From Flavobacterium granuli (GTDB lineage Bacteria; Bacteroidota; Bacteroidia; Flavobacteriales; Flavobacteriaceae), in contig NZ_FQWO01000006.1 of the NCBI RefSeq assembly GCF_900129705.1, positions 124,001 to 188,000 of the forward strand: a stretch of DNA of 64,000 nt, given 5' to 3'. Shown in pieces: positions 9,786-17,557 of this stretch. Under the pieces are notes generated by a model. The model saw only the letters and a list, made by a program, of their open reading frames with translations. It ran no database searches and was not told where the DNA came from. Every line of letters starts with the position of its first letter. The first letter of the stretch is position 1. Made by a program: the position numbers and the translations under genes.

Positions 9786-10415
9786 TTAAGATTCTCTTCT
9801 TGAAATTTCGTCTCTAATTTTGGCAGCTTTCTCATAGTCTTCTATTTGAATCGCCTGTTCGAGTAATTCATTTAGTTCCTGTAGGCTGTTTTTGATGTAA
9901 GCTCTGGAAGGCTGACTGTTGTCTTCTTCATTGCCAAAAGTTTCAGGGTTAGACAAGATGTCGTCAATTTCCTGAGAGCCTTTATCAGTGTCTTGCGGGT
10001 TCGCCTTTAAAAAGATACCTGCTTTATCTAAGATGTTTTTGTAAGTAAAAATAGGAGCGTTGAAACGCAAAGCCAATGCGATTGCATCTGATGTTCTGGC
10101 ATCTATTATTTCTTCGATTTTATCTCTTTCGCAAATAATACTGGAATAGAAAACGCCATCAACAAGCTTGTGGATAATGACTTGCTTGATGGTTATGTCA
10201 AACCGTTCAGCAAAATTTTTAAATAGATCATGAGTCAGGGGACGCGGAGGTTTAATTTCTTTTTCTAAGGCTATCGCTATCGATTGTGCCTCAAAGGCGC
10301 CTATAACTATAGGTAATTTTCTTTCACCGTCAACTTCATTTAAAATCAAGGCATAAGCTCCGTTTTGGGTTTGACTGTATGAAATTCCTTTTATGGATAG
10401 TTTAACTAAGCTCAT
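9786..10415 (-). CDS. Bifunctional nuclease (BFN/DUF151) with UvrB/UvrC-type tail
   Basis: 209 aa. Residues 1-130 form the DUF151 bifunctional nuclease domain (IVIGAFEAQSIAIALEK, RPLTHDLF, RTSDAIALALRFNAPIF). The C-terminus has a UVR-like helix pair (LNELLEQAIQIEDYEKAAKIRDEI), the motif that joins UvrB and UvrC. This arrangement is widespread in Bacteroidota. Members have been linked to RNase/DNase activity and stress response, but this one's function is not shown by sequence. Transcription probably starts from a TATCTTTG box located inside the upstream etfA terminator (see that feature). Confidence 0.87.
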   Translation of the reverse strand: MSLVKLSIKGISYSQTQNGAYALILNEVDGERKLPIVIGAFEAQSIAIALEKEIKPPRPLTHDLFKNFAERFDITIKQVIIHKLVDGVFYSSIICERDKIEEIIDARTSDAIALALRFNAPIFTYKNILDKAGIFLKANPQDTDKGSQEIDDILSNPETFGNEEDNSQPSRAYIKNSLQELNELLEQAIQIEDYEKAAKIRDEISRRES

Positions 10416-10461
10416 AGTTGTTGATATGCTAAAGTACTTTGTACTTAAATTGGATTAAAAA

Positions 10462-10514
10462 AAATTGCTGCCTAAAAGCAAAGATACAAATATCTTTTTT
10501 TTAGGCAGCAATTT
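10462..10514 (-). terminator. etfBA terminator with the next gene's promoter in its loop
   Basis: A 15-bp perfect inverted repeat, AAATTGCTGCCTAAA (10462-10476) and its complement (10500-10514), with a T-run on the minus strand after the stem: a good terminator for etfBA. The loop carries, on the minus strand, TATCTTTG (10479-10486), an exact TAnnTTTG box, with TTG in the distal arm about 22 nt upstream. That would start transcription about 60 nt before the BFN gene. Confidence 0.75.
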
Positions 10515-10530
10515 CAATAGTTTTATTGAA

Positions 10531-11499
10531 TTATGAGTGTTGTGCTTTGAAGGCTTTAAATTTCTCAATCAATTTTGGTACAATTTCAAAAGCATCTCCT
10601 ACAATTCCATAATCGGCTACCTTAAAGAAAGGAGCTTCTGGATCGCTATTAATAACCACTTTTACTTTTGATGAACTGATTCCTGCAATATGCTGGATGG
10701 CACCAGAGATTCCAATGGCAATGTATAGATTAGTGGCAACAGGTTTTCCTGTTTGTCCCACGTGCTCAGAATGTGGTCTCCAGCCAAGATCAGATACCGG
10801 TTTAGAACAGGCAGTTGCCGCGCCAAGTACTGAGGCTAATTCTTCGATCATTCCCCAATTTTCTGGACCTTTTAATCCACGTCCTCCGGATACTACGATA
10901 TCAGCATCTGCGATAGATACTTTTCCAGATACTTTTTCAACAGATTCTACTTTTACACCAAAATCATTTTCTCCAATCGTTGGATTAAAATCTTCTTGGG
11001 TTAATGTGGAAGCGTTTTCAAAAACACCATAAGAGTTTTTGGCAAGGCCAAGGATTTTAATATCAGTGTTGATTTCGGTAATATTGAAAGCTTTGTTTGA
11101 AAAAGCATTTCTTTTTACTTGAAACGGGGAAGTGCTTACGGGTAATCCCACCACGTTTGAGGCATAACCGGCTTCTAGAGCTACAGCTACAAGAGAAGAA
11201 AGGTAAATACTATCAGTCGATGAAGAAAGTAGAACTAATTTAGCGTTTTCTTTTTGAGCTGCTTGTTTAATAACATCGGCATAGGCTTTGGCTGTAAATC
11301 CGGATAATTTATCGTTGGTTACTTTCAGCACTTTATCAACACCGTATTTTGATAGTTCTGAAACGTCTCCCGCATTAATTGTTACGGCTGTTACGGTTGT
11401 GCCTAGTGTTTCTGCTACTTTTTTTGCATAGGAAGCCAATTCAAAAGCTACTTTCTTGAATTTTCCTTCAGCATATTCTGCATATATTAATATTGACAT
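10531..11499 (-). CDS. etfA: Electron transfer flavoprotein subunit alpha
   Basis: 322 aa. The N-terminal ETF fold is followed by the FAD-binding C-terminal domain with GGRGLKGPENW, SKPVSDLGWRPHSEHVGQTGKPVATNLYIAIGISGAIQHIAG (read here in short blocks) and NSDPEAPFF, the signature of ETF-alpha. With EtfB it passes electrons from acyl-CoA dehydrogenases to the quinone pool. It is the second gene of etfB-etfA; the 83-base gap between them is an AT-rich palindromic repeat. Confidence 0.96.
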   Translation of the reverse strand: MSILIYAEYAEGKFKKVAFELASYAKKVAETLGTTVTAVTINAGDVSELSKYGVDKVLKVTNDKLSGFTAKAYADVIKQAAQKENAKLVLLSSSTDSIYLSSLVAVALEAGYASNVVGLPVSTSPFQVKRNAFSNKAFNITEINTDIKILGLAKNSYGVFENASTLTQEDFNPTIGENDFGVKVESVEKVSGKVSIADADIVVSGGRGLKGPENWGMIEELASVLGAATACSKPVSDLGWRPHSEHVGQTGKPVATNLYIAIGISGAIQHIAGISSSKVKVVINSDPEAPFFKVADYGIVGDAFEIVPKLIEKFKAFKAQHS

Positions 11500-11582
11500 G
11501 ATTTTTTATTTTAAATGTTGAATTATAAATTTTAAATGTATTTGAGAACGTGAATTCACAATTTAAACTTCATAATTTAAAA

Positions 11583-12329
11583 TTATATTACTTTTGCTTC
11601 GTTGTGTAATAAGTTGATTAATTCATCTAAATTATCTGGAGAAATTAATTTTACTGCCGATTTAGGTGCTGGTTTTTCAAATTTTACCGCTTTTGTATTT
11701 ATCGAAGTTTCAACTGGTTCTACTACCGTCAATACCTTAGTTCTTGCGGTCATGATTCCTCTCATGTTAGGGATACGCAAATCTTTTTCTTCAACTAATC
11801 CTTTTTGACCACCAATAATTAATGGCAATGTGGTAGCAACAGTTTCTTTACCACCGTCAATCTCACGAACGGCTTTTACCGCTGTTCCTTCTACGGTGAT
11901 AGCGGTACATGAATTTAAGAAATTATAACCCAGGATTCCGGCAATCATTCCAGGAACCATTCCTCCATTATAGTCTAATGATTCTTTTCCGGCGATTACC
12001 AGATCATAACTTCCGTTTTTTATTACTTCGGCAAGTTGTTTTGCCACGAAAAAACCGTCAGCTGGATTTGCGTTGACGCGAATGGCTTCATTTGCTCCAA
12101 TGGCCAATGCTTTTCTTAAGGTAGGCTCTGTTTCAGGTCCTCCAACATTAACAACAGTTACAGTTGCTCCTTGTTGTTCTTGGAACCAAATAGCACGAGT
12201 CAAACCAAATTCGTCATTAGGATTTATCACATATTGTACACCGTTGGTATCGAATTCAGAATCACCATTGGTAAAATTAATTTTTGAAGTAGTATCAGGA
12301 ACATGACTGATGCAAACTAATATTTTCAT
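11583..12329 (-). CDS. etfB: Electron transfer flavoprotein subunit beta
   Basis: 248 aa from the start MKILVCISHVPDT. A longer frame begins at 12371, but the extra 14 residues are lysine-rich, not family-like, and overlap the AT-rich promoter zone, so I use 12329. EtfB binds AMP and docks with EtfA. Visible are NPNDEFGLTRAIW, VIAGKESLDYNGGMVPGMIAG and the C-terminal recognition region with the conserved PNMRGIMTARTK. Upstream on the same strand is TATTTTTG (12369-12376), a plausible -7 box. Confidence 0.95.
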   Translation of the reverse strand: MKILVCISHVPDTTSKINFTNGDSEFDTNGVQYVINPNDEFGLTRAIWFQEQQGATVTVVNVGGPETEPTLRKALAIGANEAIRVNANPADGFFVAKQLAEVIKNGSYDLVIAGKESLDYNGGMVPGMIAGILGYNFLNSCTAITVEGTAVKAVREIDGGKETVATTLPLIIGGQKGLVEEKDLRIPNMRGIMTARTKVLTVVEPVETSINTKAVKFEKPAPKSAVKLISPDNLDELINLLHNEAKVI

Positions 12330-12604
12330 AGGTTTATTTTTTTTTTTGATTTTCTTAAAATGCTGACACAAAAATATAATATTAATTTCAATAATTTACT
12401 ATGCATGCATAATATTTTTTATAAAACTATTACGTTTTCGTGACTTTCATAGTGCTGATAAGCTTCTAGTGGTATCTTTACTGACAGTGAGATATAGTAC
12501 AGACTTGAATGTGGCTCCTGATTATTTTAACCTAATTTATGCTTTAAGTGATTTAAAATATTTATTTTTGCTTTTCGAAAATTATACAGATACAATAATC
12601 AAAT

Positions 12605-13582
12605 ATGAGAACGATACAATTTAGAGAGGCCATTTGCGAAGCGATGAGTGAAGAAATGCGCCATGATGAGTCCATATATTTAATGGGTGAAGAAGTTGCT
12701 GAATATAATGGTGCTTACAAAGCGTCTAAAGGGATGCTTGCCGAGTTTGGTGAAAAAAGAGTAATTGATACTCCAATTGCAGAGCTTGGTTTTACCGGTA
12801 TTGCGGTAGGATCAGCAATGAATGGTTGTAGACCGATTGTAGAATATATGACTTTCAACTTCTGTTTGGTTGGTATCGACCAGATTATAAATAACGCTGC
12901 AAAGATGCGTCAGATGTCGGGAGGACAATTTAATGTGCCTATCGTTTTTCGTGGGCCAACGGCTTCGGCAGGACAATTAGGAGCAACGCACTCTCAGGCT
13001 TTGGAAAACTGGTTTGCTAATACGCCAGGTCTTAAAGTAGTAGTTCCTTCTACTGTTTATGATGCAAAAGGACTTTTGAAAGCAGCTATTCGTGATAATG
13101 ATCCGGTTATTTTCATGGAATCAGAGCAAATGTATGGTGATAAAGGAGAAGTGCCAGATGGCGAATACATCATTCCACTTGGAGTTGCTGATATCAAACG
13201 TGAAGGAACAGATGTAACCATCGTATCTTTTGGTAAGATTATAAAAGAGGCTCATATTGCGGCTGATGAATTGGCTAAAGAAGGAATTTCATGTGAAATT
13301 ATCGACTTAAGAACCGTTCGTCCTATGGATCACGAAACGATTTTAACCTCAGTTAAAAAGACAAACAGATTAGTGATTCTTGAAGAGGCTTGGCCTTTTG
13401 CAAGTGTTGCTTCAGAGATTACCTATATTGTTCAAGAACGCGCTTTTGATTTTCTTGACGCTCCAATACAAAGAATTACCACTGCTGATACACCAGCACC
13501 ATATTCACCAGTATTGTTGAAAGAATGGTTGCCAAACGCAGCTGACGTAATAAAAGCGGTAAAAAAAGTAATGTATAAATAA
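12605..13582 (+). CDS. pdhB: Pyruvate dehydrogenase E1 component subunit beta
   Basis: 325 aa, thiamine-diphosphate transketolase-like E1-beta. It forms the alpha2beta2 E1 that decarboxylates pyruvate and acetylates the E2 lipoyl group. Visible are the N-terminal FREAICEAMSEEM with the ThDP-activating glutamate region (MGEEVAEYNGAYKASKG), RVIDTPIAELGFTGIAVGSA, GATHSQALENWFANTPGLKVVVPS, and the C-terminal DLRTVRPMD and EEAWPFASV. The E1-alpha and E2 genes are not adjacent. TATTTTTG lies 30-40 bases before the start. A terminator follows. Confidence 0.96.
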   Translation: MRTIQFREAICEAMSEEMRHDESIYLMGEEVAEYNGAYKASKGMLAEFGEKRVIDTPIAELGFTGIAVGSAMNGCRPIVEYMTFNFCLVGIDQIINNAAKMRQMSGGQFNVPIVFRGPTASAGQLGATHSQALENWFANTPGLKVVVPSTVYDAKGLLKAAIRDNDPVIFMESEQMYGDKGEVPDGEYIIPLGVADIKREGTDVTIVSFGKIIKEAHIAADELAKEGISCEIIDLRTVRPMDHETILTSVKKTNRLVILEEAWPFASVASEITYIVQERAFDFLDAPIQRITTADTPAPYSPVLLKEWLPNAADVIKAVKKVMYK

Positions 13583-13609
13583 TTATATACATTTGCCAAC
13601 ACTATTAAG

Positions 13610-13648
13610 GCTTCATCTTACGTTAGTTTGATGAAGCTTTTTTTTTTA
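13610..13648 (+). terminator. pdhB terminator
   Basis: Stem GCTTCATC (13610-13617) / GATGAAGC (13630-13637) followed by about 10 T. It runs directly into an AATTATGAATTATGAAT repeat that contains the start codon of the next gene. Confidence 0.85.
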
Positions 13649-13658
13649 ATTATGAATT

Positions 13659-16145
13659 ATGAATAAGAGTCTATTATTGAGTCTGTTTTTTTTATGGACA
13701 ATCGGGGGCAACCTTTTTGGGCAAACAAAAGTCAGTGGTGTTATTGTGGATAAATTGAATCAGCCGGTTCCTTTTGCCAATGTGGTATTTAAGGATTCTA
13801 ACGAAGGTATAGTTGCTAATGAAGATGGTCATTTTTATCTCGAATCCAAAAAAACATATACTGCTATAGTGATCACTTCGGTTGGTTTTTCAGACCGGGA
13901 AATTGCTTTGGAAAAAGCCGTCAACTATAATTTAAGAATCCGATTGAACGAAGCGGAATCTTTAAATGAAGTTGTTATTTTTACAGGTAAAACGTCTAAA
14001 AAGAACAATCCTGCGCTGGATATTCTTCGAAAAATTTGGGAAAGAAAACGCAAAAACGGATTGTATCAGTTTGATCAATACCAGATGGAAAAGTATGAGA
14101 AAGTAGAGTTTGATATGAATAGTATTGATAGTGCTTTTATGAAGAAGAAGCTTTTCAAAGGAATGGAATTTGTATTCAAACATATTGATACTTCGAGTGT
14201 TACCGGGAAAACGTATTTGCCTATTTTTATAAACGAATCTTTATCGGATGTTTATGGAAATAATAAGTTGAAAAAAGTAAAGGAGAAGCTAAAGGCCAAT
14301 AAAAACTCGGGATTCAGTGATAATCAACAAATTTTATCTTTTGTAAAAGATTTGTATTCAGATTACGATATTTACAACAATCACTTAACTTTTTTTGACA
14401 AAAGTTTCACGAGTCCGTTGTCAAAAACGGGGATAGACGTTTATAATTATGTCCTAAGGGATAGTGCTTATATTGATAAAAAATGGTGCTATAATATTCT
14501 GTTTTATCCAAGACGTAAAAACGAGTTAACTTTTAAAGGCGATTTTTGGGTCAACGATACCACATTTGCTATTAAGAAAATTAATATGGCCGTGACTAAA
14601 AGTGCCAATATTAACTGGGTAAAAGACATATATATAGAACAAGAATTTGAAGTTCAAAACGATTCTGTTTTTCTGTTGACTCGTGATTATATGATGTCTG
14701 ATTTTGCTTTGAATAAAAAAGAAGAGTCTAAAGGCGTTTATGGAAAACGGACTTCTTTGTATCAAAATCATAAATTCAATATCGAAAAACCGGCTTCTTT
14801 TTATAAGGAGGAAGTCAATTATATCGATAATGAAGTCTATAATAAGTCAGAAGAATACTGGGATGAAAACCGTTTTGAAAATCTAAATAAAGATGAAAAA
14901 GGGGTTTATAAAATGCTGGATACGCTACAGACCGTCAAGAAATTCCAGAATTTATACAATTTAGTTTCTATTTTAGGGAGCGGTTATGTTCAATTCGGAC
15001 ATTTCGATTATGGCCCTATTTTTTCTACTTTCGGCTACAATGAAGTCGAGGCAATACGAATCAGAGTAGGAGGAAGAACTTATTTTGGTCCAAATGATCC
15101 TTGGAGATTGCAAGGATATACCGCTTATGGATTTGGCGATGACAAATTCAAATACGGACTTTCAGGAAAATGGATGATCGACAAAAAAAATAGGATTATA
15201 ATTTCAGGAGGGAACAGGCGTGATATAGAACAAATAGGCGCAAGTCTCACCACTACAAATGATGTTCTGGGTAGAAGTTTTGCTTCTTCGTCGCTCTTCT
15301 CTACAGGAAGTAATGGAAAACTGACCAATATTAATCTGAGTAATTTGGGCGTTGAAATTGAGCCAATCAAGAACTTGACTTTTCAAACCGGATTTTCGTA
15401 TCGAACTTTAGAATCAGCCTCGAATACATTCAGTTTGGATTATTACACTGATAACACCTACACAACGACCAAAAGCGATGTGAAACAATCAGAAATTAAT
15501 TTTCAGGTTGAATATACTCCTAACAGAAAAACCATCGGATATGGCGTAGAGCGAAATAATGTAGACAGTCCTTTTAGTCGATTTTATATTAATTACAGTC
15601 ATGGATTCAAAGGTTTATTGGATAGTGATTTTAAATATGAAAAAATACAATTGTATTATAAACAACCCATAATTATTGGGCCTTTGGGACGTTCTAATGT
15701 TATCATGGAAGTAGGTAAAACCTTTGGTACAATTCCTTTGGGCTTAATGAATGTTATTCCGGGAAATCAGACTTATTTTACAATTGAGAACACTTTTAGC
15801 AATCTTAATTTTTACGAGTTTGTAACCGACCAATATGCGATGCTACAGTGGGATCATAATTTCGGAGGACGTTTGTTGTCAAGAATTCCATTTATGAGAA
15901 AACTCAATTGGCGAGAAATTATAGGAGTAAAGGCAGTTTACGGAACCATATCTGATGCTAATAGAGCGATTAATGCATCTGGCTTGATCTACAACGCACC
16001 CGAAGATGTGTATTGGGAATACAGCGCAGGAATTGGCAATATTTTCAAGGTCTTGCGAATTGATTTTGCTTGGAGAGGGAATTATTTAAACACGCCAGAT
16101 ACGCAGCGCTTTTCTATAAAAGGGTCTTTTGGGTTTTATTTTTAG
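13659..16145 (+). CDS. DUF5686 outer-membrane protein with carboxypeptidase-like regulatory domain
   Basis: 828 aa. A signal peptide (1-21, ending NLFGQ) is followed by a CarboxypepD_reg-like Ig domain (about 23-105, VSGVIVDKLNQPVPFANVVFKD and DGHFYLESKK) and a long DUF5686 region rich in alternating beta strands that ends in GSFGFYF, as outer-membrane barrels do. These proteins are common in Bacteroidota and resemble TonB-dependent transporters in the N-terminal domain but have no plug. Function is unknown; some relatives are induced with surface-polymer genes. The start codon lies inside a dispersed AT-rich repeat. Confidence 0.85.
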   Translation: MNKSLLLSLFFLWTIGGNLFGQTKVSGVIVDKLNQPVPFANVVFKDSNEGIVANEDGHFYLESKKTYTAIVITSVGFSDREIALEKAVNYNLRIRLNEAESLNEVVIFTGKTSKKNNPALDILRKIWERKRKNGLYQFDQYQMEKYEKVEFDMNSIDSAFMKKKLFKGMEFVFKHIDTSSVTGKTYLPIFINESLSDVYGNNKLKKVKEKLKANKNSGFSDNQQILSFVKDLYSDYDIYNNHLTFFDKSFTSPLSKTGIDVYNYVLRDSAYIDKKWCYNILFYPRRKNELTFKGDFWVNDTTFAIKKINMAVTKSANINWVKDIYIEQEFEVQNDSVFLLTRDYMMSDFALNKKEESKGVYGKRTSLYQNHKFNIEKPASFYKEEVNYIDNEVYNKSEEYWDENRFENLNKDEKGVYKMLDTLQTVKKFQNLYNLVSILGSGYVQFGHFDYGPIFSTFGYNEVEAIRIRVGGRTYFGPNDPWRLQGYTAYGFGDDKFKYGLSGKWMIDKKNRIIISGGNRRDIEQIGASLTTTNDVLGRSFASSSLFSTGSNGKLTNINLSNLGVEIEPIKNLTFQTGFSYRTLESASNTFSLDYYTDNTYTTTKSDVKQSEINFQVEYTPNRKTIGYGVERNNVDSPFSRFYINYSHGFKGLLDSDFKYEKIQLYYKQPIIIGPLGRSNVIMEVGKTFGTIPLGLMNVIPGNQTYFTIENTFSNLNFYEFVTDQYAMLQWDHNFGGRLLSRIPFMRKLNWREIIGVKAVYGTISDANRAINASGLIYNAPEDVYWEYSAGIGNIFKVLRIDFAWRGNYLNTPDTQRFSIKGSFGFYF

Positions 16146-16197
16146 GAGCTATTTACTTCGTCAGTTCGCTTCGCTCGTGTCCATCTGGGCTAAAAGA
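16146..16197. repeat. Degenerate copy of the flavobacterial GGAGCTATTT...GGGCTAAA repeat
   Basis: The gap between DUF5686 and the glycosylase starts with GGAGCTATTT and ends with TGGGCTAAAAG, the two ends of an element I recall as common in Flavobacterium intergenic DNA. The middle carries a short hairpin of TTCGC/GCTTCGC type. A fuller copy lies at 39888-39957. Confidence 0.5.
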
Positions 16198-16203
16198 AAA
16201 ATT

Positions 16204-16806
16204 ATGCAAGAAATTATCCAATATCTTTCCCAAAAGGAAGCCGCTTTCCAGCTGATAATTGAAAAATATGGTTTGCCTGAAATTCCCAAAAGATCCCAAG
16301 GTTTTGAAACTTTAGTTTTATTAATTCTGGAACAGCAAGTTTCCATTGATTCTGCCAAGGCTACTTTTTTAAAGTTGAAAGCAAGAATCAAAACAGTGGA
16401 ACCACTGCCGATTTTGGATTTATCCGACGAAGAATTTAGGGCTCTTGGCGTAAGCCGACAGAAAACATCTTATATTAAAGCATTGGCCGTGGCGGTTGTG
16501 GATAAAGAGATCGATTTAGCAAGTTTGGCTAATAAATCAGCTCAACAGGTTAGAGAAGAACTCATCAGGATAAAAGGAATTGGCAACTGGACCATTGATA
16601 TTTATTTGATGTTTTGCCTTCAAGATCCCGATTTGCTTCCGTTGGGAGACATTGCCATAAGTAATACCATCAAAGAATTATTTGATATTCACGAGAAAGA
16701 AGCCATGGAAGTGTATGTCCAAAGCTGGAGTCCTTATCGCTCGACTGCTGCTTTCCTTTTGTGGCATTATTATCTAAAAAAAAGAGGGAGAACGATTTCG
16801 TACTAA
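16204..16806 (+). CDS. DNA-3-methyladenine glycosylase II family (HhH-GPD)
   Basis: 200 aa from ATG 16204; the frame is open to 16129 but those codons overlap the previous gene and the repeat. It is a helix-hairpin-helix/GPD base-excision glycosylase. The HhH is IKGIGNWTIDIYLMF and the catalytic Asp follows in LLPLGDIAIS. It removes alkylated bases such as 3-methyladenine. It is shorter than E. coli AlkA (282 aa) and lacks the N-terminal domain, as in many Bacteroidota. The ending WHYYLKKRG matches the family helix WRPYRSxAxxxLW. Confidence 0.9.
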   Translation: MQEIIQYLSQKEAAFQLIIEKYGLPEIPKRSQGFETLVLLILEQQVSIDSAKATFLKLKARIKTVEPLPILDLSDEEFRALGVSRQKTSYIKALAVAVVDKEIDLASLANKSAQQVREELIRIKGIGNWTIDIYLMFCLQDPDLLPLGDIAISNTIKELFDIHEKEAMEVYVQSWSPYRSTAAFLLWHYYLKKRGRTISY

Positions 16807-16852
16807 TAAATACCGAAGCTTTTGTTTTCTTGTGTTTTATGACGGATTATTC

Positions 16853-16883
16853 TTGTGGTGAATGGGTTTTTAAACTACTTTTG
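16853..16883 (+). promoter_or_regulatory. Predicted promoter of ppa
   Basis: TTG (16853-16855), 20 nt, TACTTTTG (16876-16883): an exact match to the Bacteroidota primary-sigma pattern TTG-N19~21-TAnnTTTG. Start of transcription is expected near 16890, giving a leader of about 30 nt. Confidence 0.7.
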
Positions 16884-16918
16884 CACTCGCATAAATAGAA
16901 TTTAAGACATACGATAAA

Positions 16919-17449
16919 ATGACTGCAGACAAATTAAAAACTTTCGATGTATTAATCGAAATCCCAAGAGGGAGTAGAAATAAATACGAATACGATTTTG
17001 AAATTAAAAGAATGCGTTTCGATAGAATGTTATTCTCTTCAATGATGTATCCGGCTGATTACGGATTTATCCCGGAAACTCTTGCCTTAGATGGAGATCC
17101 TTTGGATGTATTGGTTTTAGTGAATGAACCTACTTTTCCTGGATGTGTAATGGAAGTAAAACCTATTGGAGTTTTCCATATGGCAGATGATAAAGGACCA
17201 GATGAAAAAGTAATCTGTGTACCGGTTTCTGATCCAATCTGGAATAAATTGGAAAATCTATCTGATATGAATCCGCATTTATTGAAAGAAATCGAACATT
17301 TCTTCCAAGTATATAAAGATCTTGAAAACAAAACTGTCGATGTAGGTGGTTGGGGAGATAGAGACGAAGCCTATGCAATTTTGAAAGCATGTACGGAGCG
17401 TTTCGAGCAAATAGAAAACAGACCAGAAGGTTTATTTAGCATTAAATAA
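16919..17449 (+). CDS. ppa: Soluble inorganic pyrophosphatase (family I)
   Basis: 176 aa, normal length. It hydrolyses pyrophosphate to phosphate, pulling biosynthetic reactions forward. It shows the metal-binding signature DGDPLDVLVL, preceded by MMYPADYGFIPET, and later DDKGPDEKVICVP. It sits directly upstream of the membrane pyrophosphatase hppA, separated by a terminator, so the cell encodes both a heat-releasing and an ion-pumping pyrophosphatase side by side. Confidence 0.97.
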   Translation: MTADKLKTFDVLIEIPRGSRNKYEYDFEIKRMRFDRMLFSSMMYPADYGFIPETLALDGDPLDVLVLVNEPTFPGCVMEVKPIGVFHMADDKGPDEKVICVPVSDPIWNKLENLSDMNPHLLKEIEHFFQVYKDLENKTVDVGGWGDRDEAYAILKACTERFEQIENRPEGLFSIK

Positions 17450-17467
17450 TCTTTTTAAAATATCTTA

Positions 17468-17503
17468 AAAAAAGCAATATTCTGTAAGAATATTGCTTTT
17501 TTT
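17468..17503 (+). terminator. ppa terminator
   Basis: Stem AAAGCAATATTC (17471-17482) / GAATATTGCTTT (17488-17499), loop TGTAA, T-run. It separates ppa from hppA. Confidence 0.9.
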
Positions 17504-17557
17504 GTTTAAATTCGTTTTCTATACTATTGATTATTAACCAAAAACCAAAACGAATTT

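Noticed and set aside
12330..12371. N-terminal extension of EtfB
   Set aside because: Lysine-rich extra 14 residues, overlapping a likely -7 box; MKILVCISH at 12329 is the family start.
16129..16203. Extended N-terminus of the DNA glycosylase
   Set aside because: The extra 25 codons overlap the DUF5686 stop and an intergenic repeat and do not fit the family; ATG 16204 is used.
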